Both the position numbers and the translations under genes were made by a program. Below are positions 20,872 to 29,913 of a DNA stretch of 64,000 nt, in pieces. Position 1 is the first letter of the stretch, and each line of letters opens with the position of its first letter. Source of the DNA: Brumimicrobium mesophilum (GTDB lineage Bacteria; Bacteroidota; Bacteroidia; Flavobacteriales_D; Crocinitomicaceae). The notes under the pieces are model-generated. The model was given only the letters and a program-made list of their open reading frames with translations, did not search any database and had not been told where the DNA came from. Location: NCBI RefSeq assembly GCF_003025005.1, contig NZ_PVSS01000007.1:62001-126000 (forward strand). The letters run 5' to 3'.

Positions 20872-21441
20872 ATGAAATGGATTGGCGAACGCATTAGTTT
20901 TTTAGACAAAAAGGAGAGTATAAGTTTTGTTATATATCCACCAAAATTAGGTCGTAAAAAGGGACTATTGATAACTTGGTTTTTATTATGGTTATTAATT
21001 GGTGGATATGTAGGTGCACAAATGCTAAAGGAAAATGGTGATCAAGAGTATTTGATGTTATTTATTTTTATGACATTTTGGTTGTATTTCGCTATAAGAG
21101 TATTTAGATCTATGATGTATTTATTTTTTGGTCGAGAATATATAAAACTTGATAAAACTACGCTTAGAATCAAACGTTCGATAGGAGCGTATGGTCAAAC
21201 AAAGCAATATTTCATTGAGAATATTTCGAAATTTGAAATGATTACTTTAAAAGAAAATTCTTTTCAAAAAGTCTATGATGACTCGGTTTGGGTTAGAGGC
21301 TCAAACAGAATTCAATTTGAATTTTTCACTAAACGTATATCTTTTGGTCGAAAATTGGAGGACCAAGACGCTAAAATGATGTTTCAAATTTTGACGAAGC
21401 GTATTGAAAAATATTTAAAGTCTAAAAAGAAAGGGGAGTAG
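20872..21441 (+). CDS. Membrane protein with possible bacterial PH-like domain
   Basis: 189 aa. Two hydrophobic helices (about residues 32-50 and 60-82: ITWFLLWLLIGGYVGA, LMLFIFMTFWLYFAIRVF) are followed by a soluble C-terminal half. Beta-strand patterning (YIKLDKTTLRIKRSIGAYGQTKQYFIENISKFEMI) recalls bacterial PH-like domains of small Bacteroidota membrane proteins. No catalytic motif. A TAACTTTA box lies just before the ATG. The family call is tentative; the gene itself is likely real. Confidence 0.75.
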   Translation: MKWIGERISFLDKKESISFVIYPPKLGRKKGLLITWFLLWLLIGGYVGAQMLKENGDQEYLMLFIFMTFWLYFAIRVFRSMMYLFFGREYIKLDKTTLRIKRSIGAYGQTKQYFIENISKFEMITLKENSFQKVYDDSVWVRGSNRIQFEFFTKRISFGRKLEDQDAKMMFQILTKRIEKYLKSKKKGE

Positions 21442-21508
21442 AGCTTATAATATTCTTATTGCCTACAAATTTTCTGCTTTAATAAAATCATGTAGGTTTC
21501 ATTTTATT

Positions 21509-21535
21509 CGTTACTTAACCGTTATAAACGGCTAT
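21509..21535 (+). repeat. Palindromic direct repeat, copy 1
   Basis: First of three 27-bp copies in the 490-bp gap 21442-21929, which otherwise holds AT-rich DNA with no gene I can support. Copies 1 and 2 are identical over all 27 bases. The 3' half forms CCGTT-ATA-AACGG. The start-to-start distance to copy 2 is 117 bp. Confidence 0.85.
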
Positions 21536-21625
21536 CTTGTTGCTATGACTGTTATCTAGAGGATTCAAGACTAGAACGCATCTAAATTTGGATCATCCTT
21601 CTGTAGTTTTTTGTTCATAATTAGA

Positions 21626-21652
21626 CGTTACTTAACCGTTATAAACGGCTAT
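21626..21652 (+). repeat. Palindromic direct repeat, copy 2
   Basis: Identical to copy 1 over 27 bases. Similarity with copy 3 extends about 18 bases further 3' (nCTCTTTGATATnAAGG). The start-to-start distance to copy 3 is 105 bp. Confidence 0.85.
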
Positions 21653-21730
21653 GCTCTTTGATATCAAGGGTTTTGGCTTGTATCTTGTTTACTAATTTAA
21701 TATTTTCTTTCAAAAATGTTTAAAACTAGT

Positions 21731-21757
21731 CGTTACTTAACCGTTACAAACGACTAT
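21731..21757 (+). repeat. Palindromic direct repeat, copy 3
   Basis: Two substitutions from copies 1 and 2 (T to C and G to A, both in or beside the hairpin). Its flanks make a perfect outer stem, TAGTCGTT / AACGACTA, enclosing the shared core. Confidence 0.85.
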
Positions 21758-21929
21758 TCTCTTTGATATTAAGGTTTATTGCTGTTTTCAAATGATTTTA
21801 TCAACTATGAATAATTTCGATATCTCAATTTTTTCTCTTTGATTTATTTTGATTGAAGGAATATTTTTCATTATCTTAATATAGGATTGTGAAATCTAAA
21901 TTAATTTATTCACCTAAAATCAACTAAAT

Positions 21930-22277
21930 ATGAGAATTTGTAAAGTATGTAATAAAAGAGTAGTCGGAAGAACCGATAAAATATTTTGTAGTATAAAATG
22001 TAAGAATAATTACCACGTCCAATTAAGGTCAATGACAGCTCATGCGGCCTTAGATATTGATAAGATTCTACATCGAAATCGTTCAATTATTCTAGAATTA
22101 CTTGGAAATGATAGAGATCAATTACATATTGATAGGATCGAAATGGATAAGAAGAATTTTCATTTTAATTATTATACGCATCAATATATGAGTAGGGAGG
22201 GAGATACTTTTAAATGGTTATATGATTTAGGCTGGATTGAATTAAGCAATCGTGAAATGATTATTCTAAGAGAATAA
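21930..22277 (+). CDS. Small zinc-ribbon-like protein of unknown function
   Basis: 115 aa. The N terminus has a treble-clef-like cysteine set, CKVC then FCSIKCKNNYH (C-x2-C ... C-x3-C), typical of small Bacteroidota proteins that begin with CxxCxKxxxGRxDKxFCS. The remainder is alpha/beta (NRSIILELLGNDRDQLHIDRIEMDKKNFHFNYYTH) and without motifs I recognise. No signal peptide. It may bind zinc and nucleic acid, but that is inference. It is the only gene beside the tripled repeat in the rightward direction. Confidence 0.75.
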   Translation: MRICKVCNKRVVGRTDKIFCSIKCKNNYHVQLRSMTAHAALDIDKILHRNRSIILELLGNDRDQLHIDRIEMDKKNFHFNYYTHQYMSREGDTFKWLYDLGWIELSNREMIILRE

Positions 22278-22333
22278 GCTTGTGGCTTTGTTAAAAGTCA
22301 ATACCAGTTCAGTTCAGACAAAACTGATAATTT

Positions 22334-23242
22334 TTACTTTCTTCTTGTTTGATAATAAAATGATAAATAGCTCAATCTATAGATATCAAACATTCGAATT
22401 GATGGATCGGGTCTAAATAGTCTTTCTTTAATTCGATTACCAAATTTTTGATAGATATAACTTAAAACTCCAATCAAACGATAAGTTTTTACTTTTTCGA
22501 ACACTCTGAAAATTTTAATCTGTGCAACTACCTCTCTTTTTTGAAATTGAGGGTTGTATACATACTTTTCAACCGCTGTTAAGCTATTCTTTAGAAAACC
22601 CTCATTGCTTTCGTGATAATCATGAACGAGTTGATTATCTAAGTGAATCACACTGATATTATTTTTCTTTAGTTCCAATCCTAATAATGTGTCTTCATGA
22701 CCATAACCACCTTTTTCAATATCAATTGAATCTTCGTTAAATGGATATTCAAGGAAAACTGATTCTTTCAACATAATGTTAAAGCTAATAAGAGAACTAT
22801 AAGGGGTTTTGTTTCTTGTTACAGCAGGAATAAACTCACGTTGTGAACCATAATGCCATCGTAGTGCATTTTCTTTTGGTGGTTTGTCACTGTATTTCAT
22901 TCCCCCAATGATAACATTTGCTTTATCTTTATTTTCAATATAATTCCTTATAAAACTAGGATTGTCAACGAATGCATCTGAATCAATAAATAACAGATTT
23001 TCAAATTTAGCTCTTTTGCCCAATTCATTTCTGATTTTTGCCCTACCAAAATGTATTGTAGACTCTATATAATAACAATGTTTTAATTCATTAATTATTC
23101 TATTCTCTGGTTTGAATTGAGTAGAGGTATCGTCTAAAACTAGAATTTCAAAATTTATTTTTGCTTCCATACATTGGTAATGGAGCTCTTTTACAAGAAC
23201 AACACAGTCGAAATTATATACGGGAATAAGTATGGAAAGCAT
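22334..23242 (-). CDS. Family 2 glycosyltransferase
   Basis: GT-A fold glycosyltransferase, 302 aa. It starts with MLSILIPVYNFD, has the donor-site VLDDTS, the metal-binding FIDSDAF and the acceptor/base region GGYGHEDTLLGLEL, the usual GT2 order. No membrane helix precedes it, so it acts at the cytosolic face. The substrate is unknown; family members add sugars to LPS or capsule. It lies 35 bp downstream of the transaldolase gene on the same strand. Confidence 0.92.
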   Translation of the reverse strand: MLSILIPVYNFDCVVLVKELHYQCMEAKINFEILVLDDTSTQFKPENRIINELKHCYYIESTIHFGRAKIRNELGKRAKFENLLFIDSDAFVDNPSFIRNYIENKDKANVIIGGMKYSDKPPKENALRWHYGSQREFIPAVTRNKTPYSSLISFNIMLKESVFLEYPFNEDSIDIEKGGYGHEDTLLGLELKKNNISVIHLDNQLVHDYHESNEGFLKNSLTAVEKYVYNPQFQKREVVAQIKIFRVFEKVKTYRLIGVLSYIYQKFGNRIKERLFRPDPSIRMFDIYRLSYLSFYYQTRRK

Positions 23243-23277
23243 TATTTATCTTGTACTATCTATAATTATGACAAAAA

Positions 23278-23934
23278 TTACTTGTTTCCTTTTTCATAAT
23301 CGGCTAAGAATTTAGCTAATCCACTATCTGTTAAAGGATGGTGGGCTAATTGCATTATAGCTTTTAAAGGTCCAGTCATTACGTCTGCACCAATTTCAGC
23401 ACAATCAATGATATGCATTGGATGGCGAACAGAAGCGGCTAAAATTTGAGTTTCGAAGTCATAATTACTGTAAATTCTTTTAATTTGAGCAATCAATCCG
23501 ATTCCATCAGCAGAAATATCATCTAATCTTCCAACGAATGGAGAAACATAGGTTGCTCCAGCTTTTGCAGCTAAAAGTGCTTGACCTGCTGAAAATATTA
23601 AGGTGCAATTCGTTCTTATTTTATTATTAGAAAAATATTTAATCGCCTTGATACCCTCTGGTGTCATTGGAACTTTTACAACAATATTATGATGTAAATC
23701 TGCCAATCTCTCACCTTCTTGAATCATTCCCTTGAAGTCCGTAGCAATGACTTCAGCGCTCACAGGTCCATTTACGATTTGACAAATGTCTCGGTAGTGT
23801 TTAAGAATTGCTTCTTTTCCTGTGATATTTTCCTTTGCCATTAATGATGGATTTGTGGTTACTCCATCTAAAATTCCTAAATCGTTGGCTTCCTTAATTT
23901 CAGCTAAATTTGCTGTATCTATAAAAAATTTCAT
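23278..23934 (-). CDS. Transaldolase, small FSA/TalC-type
   Basis: Class I aldolase of the short transaldolase group, 218 aa (the full-length type is over 300). It starts [20 protein letters not shown] and has GVTTNPSL, the Schiff-base lysine in NIVVKVPMT (Lys87), [28 protein letters not shown], and ILAASVRHP. By family it transfers dihydroxyacetone units in the pentose phosphate pathway or acts as fructose-6-phosphate aldolase; most Bacteroidota members are annotated as transaldolase. Confidence 0.95.
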   Translation of the reverse strand: MKFFIDTANLAEIKEANDLGILDGVTTNPSLMAKENITGKEAILKHYRDICQIVNGPVSAEVIATDFKGMIQEGERLADLHHNIVVKVPMTPEGIKAIKYFSNNKIRTNCTLIFSAGQALLAAKAGATYVSPFVGRLDDISADGIGLIAQIKRIYSNYDFETQILAASVRHPMHIIDCAEIGADVMTGPLKAIMQLAHHPLTDSGLAKFLADYEKGNK

Positions 23935-24101
23935 AATCTTTCTTTTTACTAAAATACTCAGATTTTATTAACACGATTAAAAACAAGGATTAGTTTTGAG
24001 TTAATAAATAATATTTTTTTACAAACTCATATTTATGTTGAATTTATTTTTACGAATTAAAAATCCAAGCCCATTCAATCTGTTTCTATTTTTCTAGCTT
24101 T

Positions 24102-25808
24102 TTAAAAAGTGAGAGTATACTCATTTACAGTTTTATTTCCACATGCATCTATTGCTCTAATGGTTACAGTTTTTGATCCTTTAAAATCAGTCGGTGGGTT
24201 AAAGTAGAACTTACCTTGTTTAGGTTCATATTCTAATAAGAACCATTCCTTATTTATGTAAATATCATAATCCTTCAATCCTGATTCTTTATCTGAAATG
24301 CGCCAAGACAATTGTTTATTTCCAACATTGGCGTGATTAGTGAAGTTCCTTTCACTTATTGAAGGAGGTATAGTATCGATTTCTACAGAAAAGACACCAA
24401 AAGTTTTAATTCGAGCAGTAATCCAACCATCCTTTACCGTTCCACCTTCGCTGTATTTGGAGCCATATCTTGAAACTCTCTGAATGTATTGTTTTTCGCT
24501 TTTTACGTTAGGAAAACTTGGAAGCATCAATTTGAAAGTTTCCTGAAGTGGAATCAAATCATCTCCAAATTCAATTGAATTTTTTGTAGCTTTCAATTTT
24601 AAAGGAGTGGGCTCATATAGTATCCCTGGTGGAAAAAGAATATAATGAGTCTTATCATAACTCAAGAAAGCACTATCTGGATAAAGTAATTTCTGATTTG
24701 GATAAAGTTTGTGTTCTTTGCGCTGAGTTCCTTCTTCGACTTCTAAGTTAAATGACAGTGTACTTTTATTGCCATTAGCATCTTTAGCCACATAGTCTAT
24801 AGGATAGATCCTTCCTGGCTTGGCATTAATCATTCCATTATTATTCATTGTACGGTAAATCGGCAAAGGATTGTGAGTTGTTTTATATGCTTTTTGATAG
24901 TGGCGTCTTCGATTATGGTATTCTTCGTAATCTTTATGAGTGTTGATTTGACGATTTGAATAAAACGAAATTCGCTCCATATTTTGAGTAAATGCAGTGT
25001 CTTTATTAACCAATAAGAATGCTTCGTGAATACCACACACATTTGGTGCAGCATCAAGTTTGTCAATTACATCAAACGAAAACCCTATTCCTCCTTTTTG
25101 AGAAGTATACGAAGCATCTACATTTACTGTATTTCCTGAAATGCTATAATTTCCATTACTTCCAGAAACAGAATAACTCTTAGATTTATTTGGAACTCTA
25201 TAACCTTCCTCCGTCAAAGCATAAACTTTTAATCCGCGAATTATAGGCTCTTGTGTATCTGCAATGTCAAACCCAAATAACAAAGGATTTAATGCATGTT
25301 CTGTAATTGTTTCTCGAATTTCAAAATGCAAATGCGGAGCTGTACTTCCTCCAGTATTTCCAGATTTAGCAATAATTTGCCCTTTGTTTACTTTTAAAGA
25401 GTCTTTCGCCGGATAATAATCAACTTCGAAGCCTTCTTGATCTTCTTGTTGCTGATAAGCTAAATTTGCTAATTCACCAACAAACGCTTCGCAATGTGCA
25501 TACACCGAAGTCAATCCGTTGTAATGATCGATGTATACAACGTGACCATATCCCCAAGGTGAAACTTTGATTCTAGAAACATATCCATCTTCAACGCTTA
25601 GAATATTATATCCTGTTCTGCGGTTGGTTTTAATATCAATTCCTGTATGAAAATGATTGGTTCTTAATTCTCCGAAATTTGCAGCTAAAACCATTGGAAT
25701 GTCCATTGGAGGATGTAAATCATATTTAGGGTAATCGATTTCTTGGGCATTCAAGTGCACAGTAAATGCGATAAAAAAAGTCAGAATAAAATGTCTAAAT
25801 GTTGTCAT
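24102..25808 (-). CDS. Secreted M23-family metallopeptidase
   Basis: LytM-type peptidoglycan endopeptidase, 568 aa from the ATG at 25808. That start gives a clean signal peptide (MTTFRHFILTFFIAFTVHLNAQ); the open frame has ten more codons upstream, which would spoil it. Zinc ligands are His54 and Asp58 (HFHTGID) and His161 (APHLHFE), with catalytic His105 (VYAHCE) and His159. The catalytic domain (about 35-185) is at the N terminus. The next 380 residues are beta-rich and include a C-terminal IgSF-like segment (SWRISDKESGLKDYDIYINKEW). All catalytic residues are present. Confidence 0.93.
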   Translation of the reverse strand: MTTFRHFILTFFIAFTVHLNAQEIDYPKYDLHPPMDIPMVLAANFGELRTNHFHTGIDIKTNRRTGYNILSVEDGYVSRIKVSPWGYGHVVYIDHYNGLTSVYAHCEAFVGELANLAYQQQEDQEGFEVDYYPAKDSLKVNKGQIIAKSGNTGGSTAPHLHFEIRETITEHALNPLLFGFDIADTQEPIIRGLKVYALTEEGYRVPNKSKSYSVSGSNGNYSISGNTVNVDASYTSQKGGIGFSFDVIDKLDAAPNVCGIHEAFLLVNKDTAFTQNMERISFYSNRQINTHKDYEEYHNRRRHYQKAYKTTHNPLPIYRTMNNNGMINAKPGRIYPIDYVAKDANGNKSTLSFNLEVEEGTQRKEHKLYPNQKLLYPDSAFLSYDKTHYILFPPGILYEPTPLKLKATKNSIEFGDDLIPLQETFKLMLPSFPNVKSEKQYIQRVSRYGSKYSEGGTVKDGWITARIKTFGVFSVEIDTIPPSISERNFTNHANVGNKQLSWRISDKESGLKDYDIYINKEWFLLEYEPKQGKFYFNPPTDFKGSKTVTIRAIDACGNKTVNEYTLTF

Positions 25809-26152
25809 AGTACAAAAATAACAATTAAGTAATTTCACAAAGGTTAACTGACTTTAAAGGGTTGGAAAGTATCGAACATTGTGATGTTGAATTCTATGTT
25901 TTAGAAATATTACATTGATAGGATAAACTTTTTATTTATTCAAAAAAATGAAACTAAAATCTCATCATTCAAAATAAATATCCAAATCGAAGCCAGACTA
26001 GCGCTCTCTTCTCTTTCCGAAAAAAAAATGCCTAATTAGAATCCCATTAACCAGTCTTTAAAACTTAAATGAAGAAAGAAATGAGGGGTATATGGAGAAT
26101 GATAGGAAAAGGAGTGGAGGTGAATAATGAGAAACAAAAAGTGAATGAATTA
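25809..26152. other. Intergenic region with no supported gene
   Basis: About 340 bp between the M23 peptidase start and the tRNA terminator. It is AT-rich, and the last 90 bp of the plus strand are strongly purine-rich. A 34-codon ATG frame (26069-26173) crosses that stretch but runs into the terminator stem, so I do not call it. The peptidase promoter should lie near 25840-25900. Confidence 0.5.
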
Positions 26153-26191
26153 AAAAGCGGAATGAATTCTTAGATTCCATTCCGCTTTTTT
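26153..26191. terminator. Bidirectional terminator beside tRNA-Leu
   Basis: AAAAGCGGAATG / CATTCCGCTTTT stem, A-rich before and T-rich after, starting 2 bp past the tRNA 3' end on the minus strand. Confidence 0.85.
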
Positions 26192-26193
26192 TG

Positions 26194-26277
26194 TGCCCAG
26201 AGAGGGACTCGAACCCTCACGTCCTAATGGACACATGGCCCTCAACCATGCCTGTCTACCAATTTCAGCACCTGGGC
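26194..26277 (-). tRNA. tRNA-Leu(GAG)
   Basis: 84 nt class II tRNA. Acceptor stem GCCCAGG/TCTGGGC with A73, D-loop GGTAGACA, anticodon loop TTGAGGG giving GAG, a long variable arm, and T-loop GGGTTCGAGTCCC. CCA is not encoded. A terminator follows immediately. Confidence 0.95.
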
Positions 26278-26345
26278 ATTATTTGGTGGCACAAAGATAT
26301 AAAATTGATTGTATTCTTTTGGTGTTAAACTAAAAAATAAAGCAC

Positions 26346-26380
26346 AAAAAAACCGAGCTTATCAAAAGACAAGCTCGGTT
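26346..26380 (-). terminator. Terminator of the thrS-infC-rpmI-rplT operon
   Basis: On the minus strand AACCGAGCTT / AAGCTCGGTT with a ten-base loop, followed by seven Ts, about 20 bp after the rplT stop. Confidence 0.9.
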
Positions 26381-26402
26381 CTACTAGTGAGTGATGAATA
26401 AT

Positions 26403-26750
26403 TTATTTTTTTACAGAATCTACAACAGCTTTGAATGCATCTGGATGATTCATTGCTAAGTCTGCAAGAACTTTTCTGTTCAATTCAAGCGTACTTTTGT
26501 TGTATAGTCCCATAAATTGAGAATAGCTCATTCCATTTTGTCTAGCTGCTGCGTTAATACGCATAATCCAAAGTGAACGGAATTTTCTTTTCTTTTGTTT
26601 ACGATCTCTATAAGCGTAAACTAATCCTTTTTCAACAGCATTTTTCGCTACTGTCCAAACGTTTTTTCTTCTACCGAAGTAACCTTTCGCAAGTTTCATT
26701 ACTTTTTTTCTTCTTGCTCTAGCCGCTACGTGATTTACTGATCTTGGCAT
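26403..26750 (-). CDS. rplT: 50S ribosomal protein L20
   Basis: Assembly-initiating 23S rRNA-binding protein, 115 aa, standard length. It starts [20 protein letters not shown], followed by [15 protein letters not shown] and [21 protein letters not shown]. It is last in the thrS-infC-rpmI-rplT order common to bacteria. The 102-bp spacer to rpmI is longer than the others and holds two small hairpins on the minus strand (CTGTC/GACAG at 26831-26845 and CTTCT/AGAAG near 26777-26793). Confidence 0.98.
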   Translation of the reverse strand: MPRSVNHVAARARRKKVMKLAKGYFGRRKNVWTVAKNAVEKGLVYAYRDRKQKKRKFRSLWIMRINAAARQNGMSYSQFMGLYNKSTLELNRKVLADLAMNHPDAFKAVVDSVKK

Positions 26751-26852
26751 ATTCTAATGTTTTTTGATAATAGAGTGCTTCTATATTTCAGAAGTCTTAG
26801 TTACTCACTACCGGGTTTAAATACTAACCTCTGTCACCATGACAGAAAAATT

Positions 26853-27050
26853 TTACTTCATGCAAAGCATTTGCTTAACGTTTGGCTGATCCGCTTTAGT
26901 TACGTATGCAGTTTTCGTTAAGTTACGCTTTTGTTTTTTACCTTTTTTAGTAAGGATGTGACTTTTGAAAGCGTGCTTTCTTTTAATCAATCCACTACCA
27001 GTAACTTTGAATCTCTTCTTTGCACTGGATTTTGTTTTCATTTTTGGCAT
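26853..27050 (-). CDS. rpmI: 50S ribosomal protein L35
   Basis: 65 aa, highly basic. [20 protein letters not shown] and [22 protein letters not shown] are the L35 pattern. 39 bp after infC in the same operon. Confidence 0.97.
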   Translation of the reverse strand: MPKMKTKSSAKKRFKVTGSGLIKRKHAFKSHILTKKGKKQKRNLTKTAYVTKADQPNVKQMLCMK

Positions 27051-27089
27051 AATCTCAATATTAAAATTTACTCACTAGTATTGTATAGA

Positions 27090-27632
27090 TTAATCCTTCT
27101 TCGGGTTAATCATAATTGTCATTCTTTTACCTTCTAATTTCGGCATCAATTCAAGAGTACCATATTCAGAAAGTTCTTGAGCAAAACGCAACAATAAAAT
27201 CTCACCACGGTCTTTAAATACAATAGCACGACCTCTAAAGAATACAAATGCCTTCACTTTTGATCCTTCTTGTAAGAATTTTCTTGCATGATCTAATTTG
27301 AAATTGAAATCGTGTTCCTCCGTATTTGGACCGAAACGAATTTCTTTAATTACAACTTTAGATTGTTTAGCTTTAAGTTCTTTTTCTTTCTTCTTTTGGT
27401 TATACAAGAATTTTTTGTAATCCATGATTTTACAAACCGGTGGATTAGCTTTTGGTGAAATCTCAACTAAATCAAGGTCTTGTTCGTCCGCTAATTTAAT
27501 TGCGTCCTTAGTATCCATGATTTGAGGTTCTTGCCCATCGCCAACTAAACGAATCTGTGGAACGCGAATACGATCATTGATTCTATTAGGATCTTCTTGC
27601 CTCGGTTTAAATGTTCTTCTTGGTTTTCTCAT
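27090..27632 (-). CDS. infC: Translation initiation factor IF-3
   Basis: 180 aa. The N-terminal domain ([43 protein letters not shown]) is joined by a lysine-rich linker to the C-terminal domain ([25 protein letters not shown]). IF-3 checks the initiator codon-anticodon pair on the 30S subunit. The start here is an ordinary ATG, unlike the AUU of enterobacteria. 31 bp after thrS. Confidence 0.98.
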   Translation of the reverse strand: MRKPRRTFKPRQEDPNRINDRIRVPQIRLVGDGQEPQIMDTKDAIKLADEQDLDLVEISPKANPPVCKIMDYKKFLYNQKKKEKELKAKQSKVVIKEIRFGPNTEEHDFNFKLDHARKFLQEGSKVKAFVFFRGRAIVFKDRGEILLLRFAQELSEYGTLELMPKLEGKRMTIMINPKKD

Positions 27633-27663
27633 TTATTCTTTTTATAAGTTAAGTCTTTATTGT

Positions 27664-29604
27664 TTAATGACTTAGCTCTTCTTCGACTAATTTATTAATA
27701 ATTTTAATGAAGTCTTCAATTGGCATTGAACCCAAATCTTCTGCACCTCTTTGACGCACTGAAATAGTGTTCGTTTCCATTTCTTTTTCACCAACGATAA
27801 GCATAAATGGAGTTTTCCCCATCTCTGCTTCACGAATTTTCTTACCTACCTTTTCGTTTCTATCATCTATGAAGCCGCGAATATCGGAATTTTTTAAAAC
27901 TTTAGAAACTTTTTCTGCGTATTCATTAAAATTTTCACTAATTGGCAATATTGCGTATTGCTCTGAAGATAACCATAATGGGAAATCACCAGCACAATGC
28001 TCTAGTAAAACCGCAACAAATCTTTCCATAGAACCAAATGGTGCTCTGTGAATCATCACGGGTCTATGCTTTTGATTATCAGCGCCAATATATTCTAATT
28101 CAAATCTTTCAGGTAAGTTGTAATCTACTTGAATTGTACCTAATTGCCATTCTCTTCCCAAAGCATCCTCAACCATAAAGTCAAGTTTTGGTCCGTAAAA
28201 GGCAGCTTCACCATATTCAATTACAGTGTTTAAATCTTTTTCATTAACAGCCTCAATGATTGCATTTTCTGCTTTTTCCCAATTTTCATCACTTCCAATA
28301 TATTTAGAATGATCATTTTGATCACGTAATGAAATCTGAGCTGTAAATTTCTTGAAATCCAGTGTTTTGAAAATGTAAAGTACAATGTCTATTACATTTT
28401 GGAATTCTTTTTTTACCTGCTCTGGCATACAGAAAATATGCGCATCATCTTGCGTGAATCCACGTACTCTTGTTAATCCGTGAAGTTCACCACTTTGCTC
28501 ATAACGGTAAACTGTTCCAAACTCTGCATAACGAATAGGAAGCTCGCGATACGAGTGTGGTTTTGCCTTGTAAATTTCACAATGATGAGGACAATTCATT
28601 GGTTTCAATAGAAATTCCTCATTTTCATCTGGCGTGTGAATTGGTTGGAATGAATCCGCTCCGTATTTCGCATAATGACCAGAAATTTCATACAATTTTT
28701 TACTTCCAATGTGTGGAGTAATAACTTGTTGGTAGCCACTGTTTTCTTGTACTTTCTTTAAGAAGTTCTCCAGGCGTTCACGTAATTCTGCACCTTTTGG
28801 CAACCAAAGTGGTAAACCTTGTCCAACTGCTTGTGAAAAAGTAAACAACTCCAATTCCTTACCTAACTTTCTGTGGTCACGTTGACGTGCTAATTCAAGT
28901 TTTTCCAAGTATTCATTCAACTCGGCATTTTTAAGGAATGTAATTCCGTAAATTCGAGTTAACTGTTTATTTTTCTCATCTCCACGCCAGTACGCACCGG
29001 CAATAGATGTTAATTTAATCGATTTTATAATTCCAGTGTGTGGAATGTGTGGACCTCTACATAAATCCGTGAATTCTCCTTGTGTATAGAATGTAATCGT
29101 CCCATCTTCAAGGTCTTCTAATAATTCTAGCTTATAGGGATCTTGCTTTTCTTTAAAATAAGCAACGGCATCTTCTTTAGACATTTCCTCTCGAACGAAT
29201 TCACTCTTTTTCTTAGCTAGTTCCTTCATTTTTTGCTCAACTTTCTCTAGATCCTTCTCAGTGAAAGTGTAGTCCAAAAAGTCAACATCGTAATAAAAAC
29301 CACTTTTTATGGATGGTCCAATTGCTAACTTTACACCAGGGTATAAAGCTTCTAAAGCCTCTGCCATCAAGTGTGCAGATGAATGCCACATTGTAGATTT
29401 ACCATCTTTATCATTCCAGGTGAGTAACTTTAGCGTACTATCGGTTTCAATCGGACGCATCGCGTCGATTACTTCATTATTTACTTCAGCTGCAAGAACG
29501 TTTCTTGCAAGACCTTCGCTTATACCTTTGGCAATGTCTAAAGAAGTTGTTCCTTTCTCAACCTCTTTAACAGTTCCATCTGGAAGTGTAACTTTAATAC
29601 TCAT
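27664..29604 (-). CDS. thrS: Threonyl-tRNA synthetase
   Basis: Class II aminoacyl-tRNA synthetase, 646 aa. Order: TGS domain (1-60, [14 protein letters not shown]), editing domain with [12 protein letters not shown], and a catalytic core with the zinc-site [12 protein letters not shown], motif 2 [20 protein letters not shown] and motif 3 [11 protein letters not shown]. The anticodon-binding domain is at the C terminus. It is first in the operon with infC, rpmI and rplT. Confidence 0.98.
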   Translation of the reverse strand: MSIKVTLPDGTVKEVEKGTTSLDIAKGISEGLARNVLAAEVNNEVIDAMRPIETDSTLKLLTWNDKDGKSTMWHSSAHLMAEALEALYPGVKLAIGPSIKSGFYYDVDFLDYTFTEKDLEKVEQKMKELAKKKSEFVREEMSKEDAVAYFKEKQDPYKLELLEDLEDGTITFYTQGEFTDLCRGPHIPHTGIIKSIKLTSIAGAYWRGDEKNKQLTRIYGITFLKNAELNEYLEKLELARQRDHRKLGKELELFTFSQAVGQGLPLWLPKGAELRERLENFLKKVQENSGYQQVITPHIGSKKLYEISGHYAKYGADSFQPIHTPDENEEFLLKPMNCPHHCEIYKAKPHSYRELPIRYAEFGTVYRYEQSGELHGLTRVRGFTQDDAHIFCMPEQVKKEFQNVIDIVLYIFKTLDFKKFTAQISLRDQNDHSKYIGSDENWEKAENAIIEAVNEKDLNTVIEYGEAAFYGPKLDFMVEDALGREWQLGTIQVDYNLPERFELEYIGADNQKHRPVMIHRAPFGSMERFVAVLLEHCAGDFPLWLSSEQYAILPISENFNEYAEKVSKVLKNSDIRGFIDDRNEKVGKKIREAEMGKTPFMLIVGEKEMETNTISVRQRGAEDLGSMPIEDFIKIINKLVEEELSH

Positions 29605-29629
29605 AGTTTGTCTCTACCTTTTTGAGGTG

Positions 29630-29637
29630 CAAAAATA
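29630..29637 (-). promoter_or_regulatory. Candidate -7 element of the thrS operon
   Basis: TATTTTTG on the minus strand, exact TAnnTTTG, 25 bp before the thrS ATG. There is no obvious TTG at the -33 position. Confidence 0.45.
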
Positions 29638-29698
29638 CGAGAATCATTTGATTTTTGTCTCTCGTAGGCTTTAAAATATCTTATGCTTTGTTAAAAAC

Positions 29699-29913
29699 AA
29701 TTACGAATGATTGTCGGTGTATTCGGCAGGCTTATATCACTGAAAGGTAATCTCGTTGAATTTCGGTGCTTTCGACAAGCTTAATCACCGAAGAATAACA
29801 TTGTTGGCTGAGCCCGTCGAAGGCAACACTTATAGCTTGCCGAAGGCGGCTATCATCCGAAGGTAACAGTCTATTGGTCTATCGAATGCAATGGTCCAAA
29901 GCAATTCGTAATT
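29699..29913. repeat. REP/MITE-like hairpin element with 10-bp terminal inverted repeats
   Basis: AATTACGAAT (29699-29708) is exactly mirrored by ATTCGTAATT (29904-29913), whose end overlaps the stop codon of the flavin monooxygenase gene. Between them are four copies of a unit close to TTCGRCRRGCTNA: two on the plus strand (29722 and 29771) and two on the minus strand (29806-29821 and 29827-29844). TTCGGTG/CACCGAA (29762-29792) and GTTG/CAAC (29803-29827) hairpins are inside. No coding potential. The pattern resembles REP-type repeats of Bacteroidota. Confidence 0.7.

Noticed and set aside
21509-21757. CRISPR array
   Set aside because: Only three repeats, unit spacing of 105-117 bp, repeats with nested palindromes and no cas genes nearby.
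26069-26173. 34-codon ATG frame beside the tRNA-Leu terminator
   Set aside because: It lies in a purine-rich stretch that is open by composition, is lysine/glutamate-rich with no family resemblance, and its end is inside the terminator stem.
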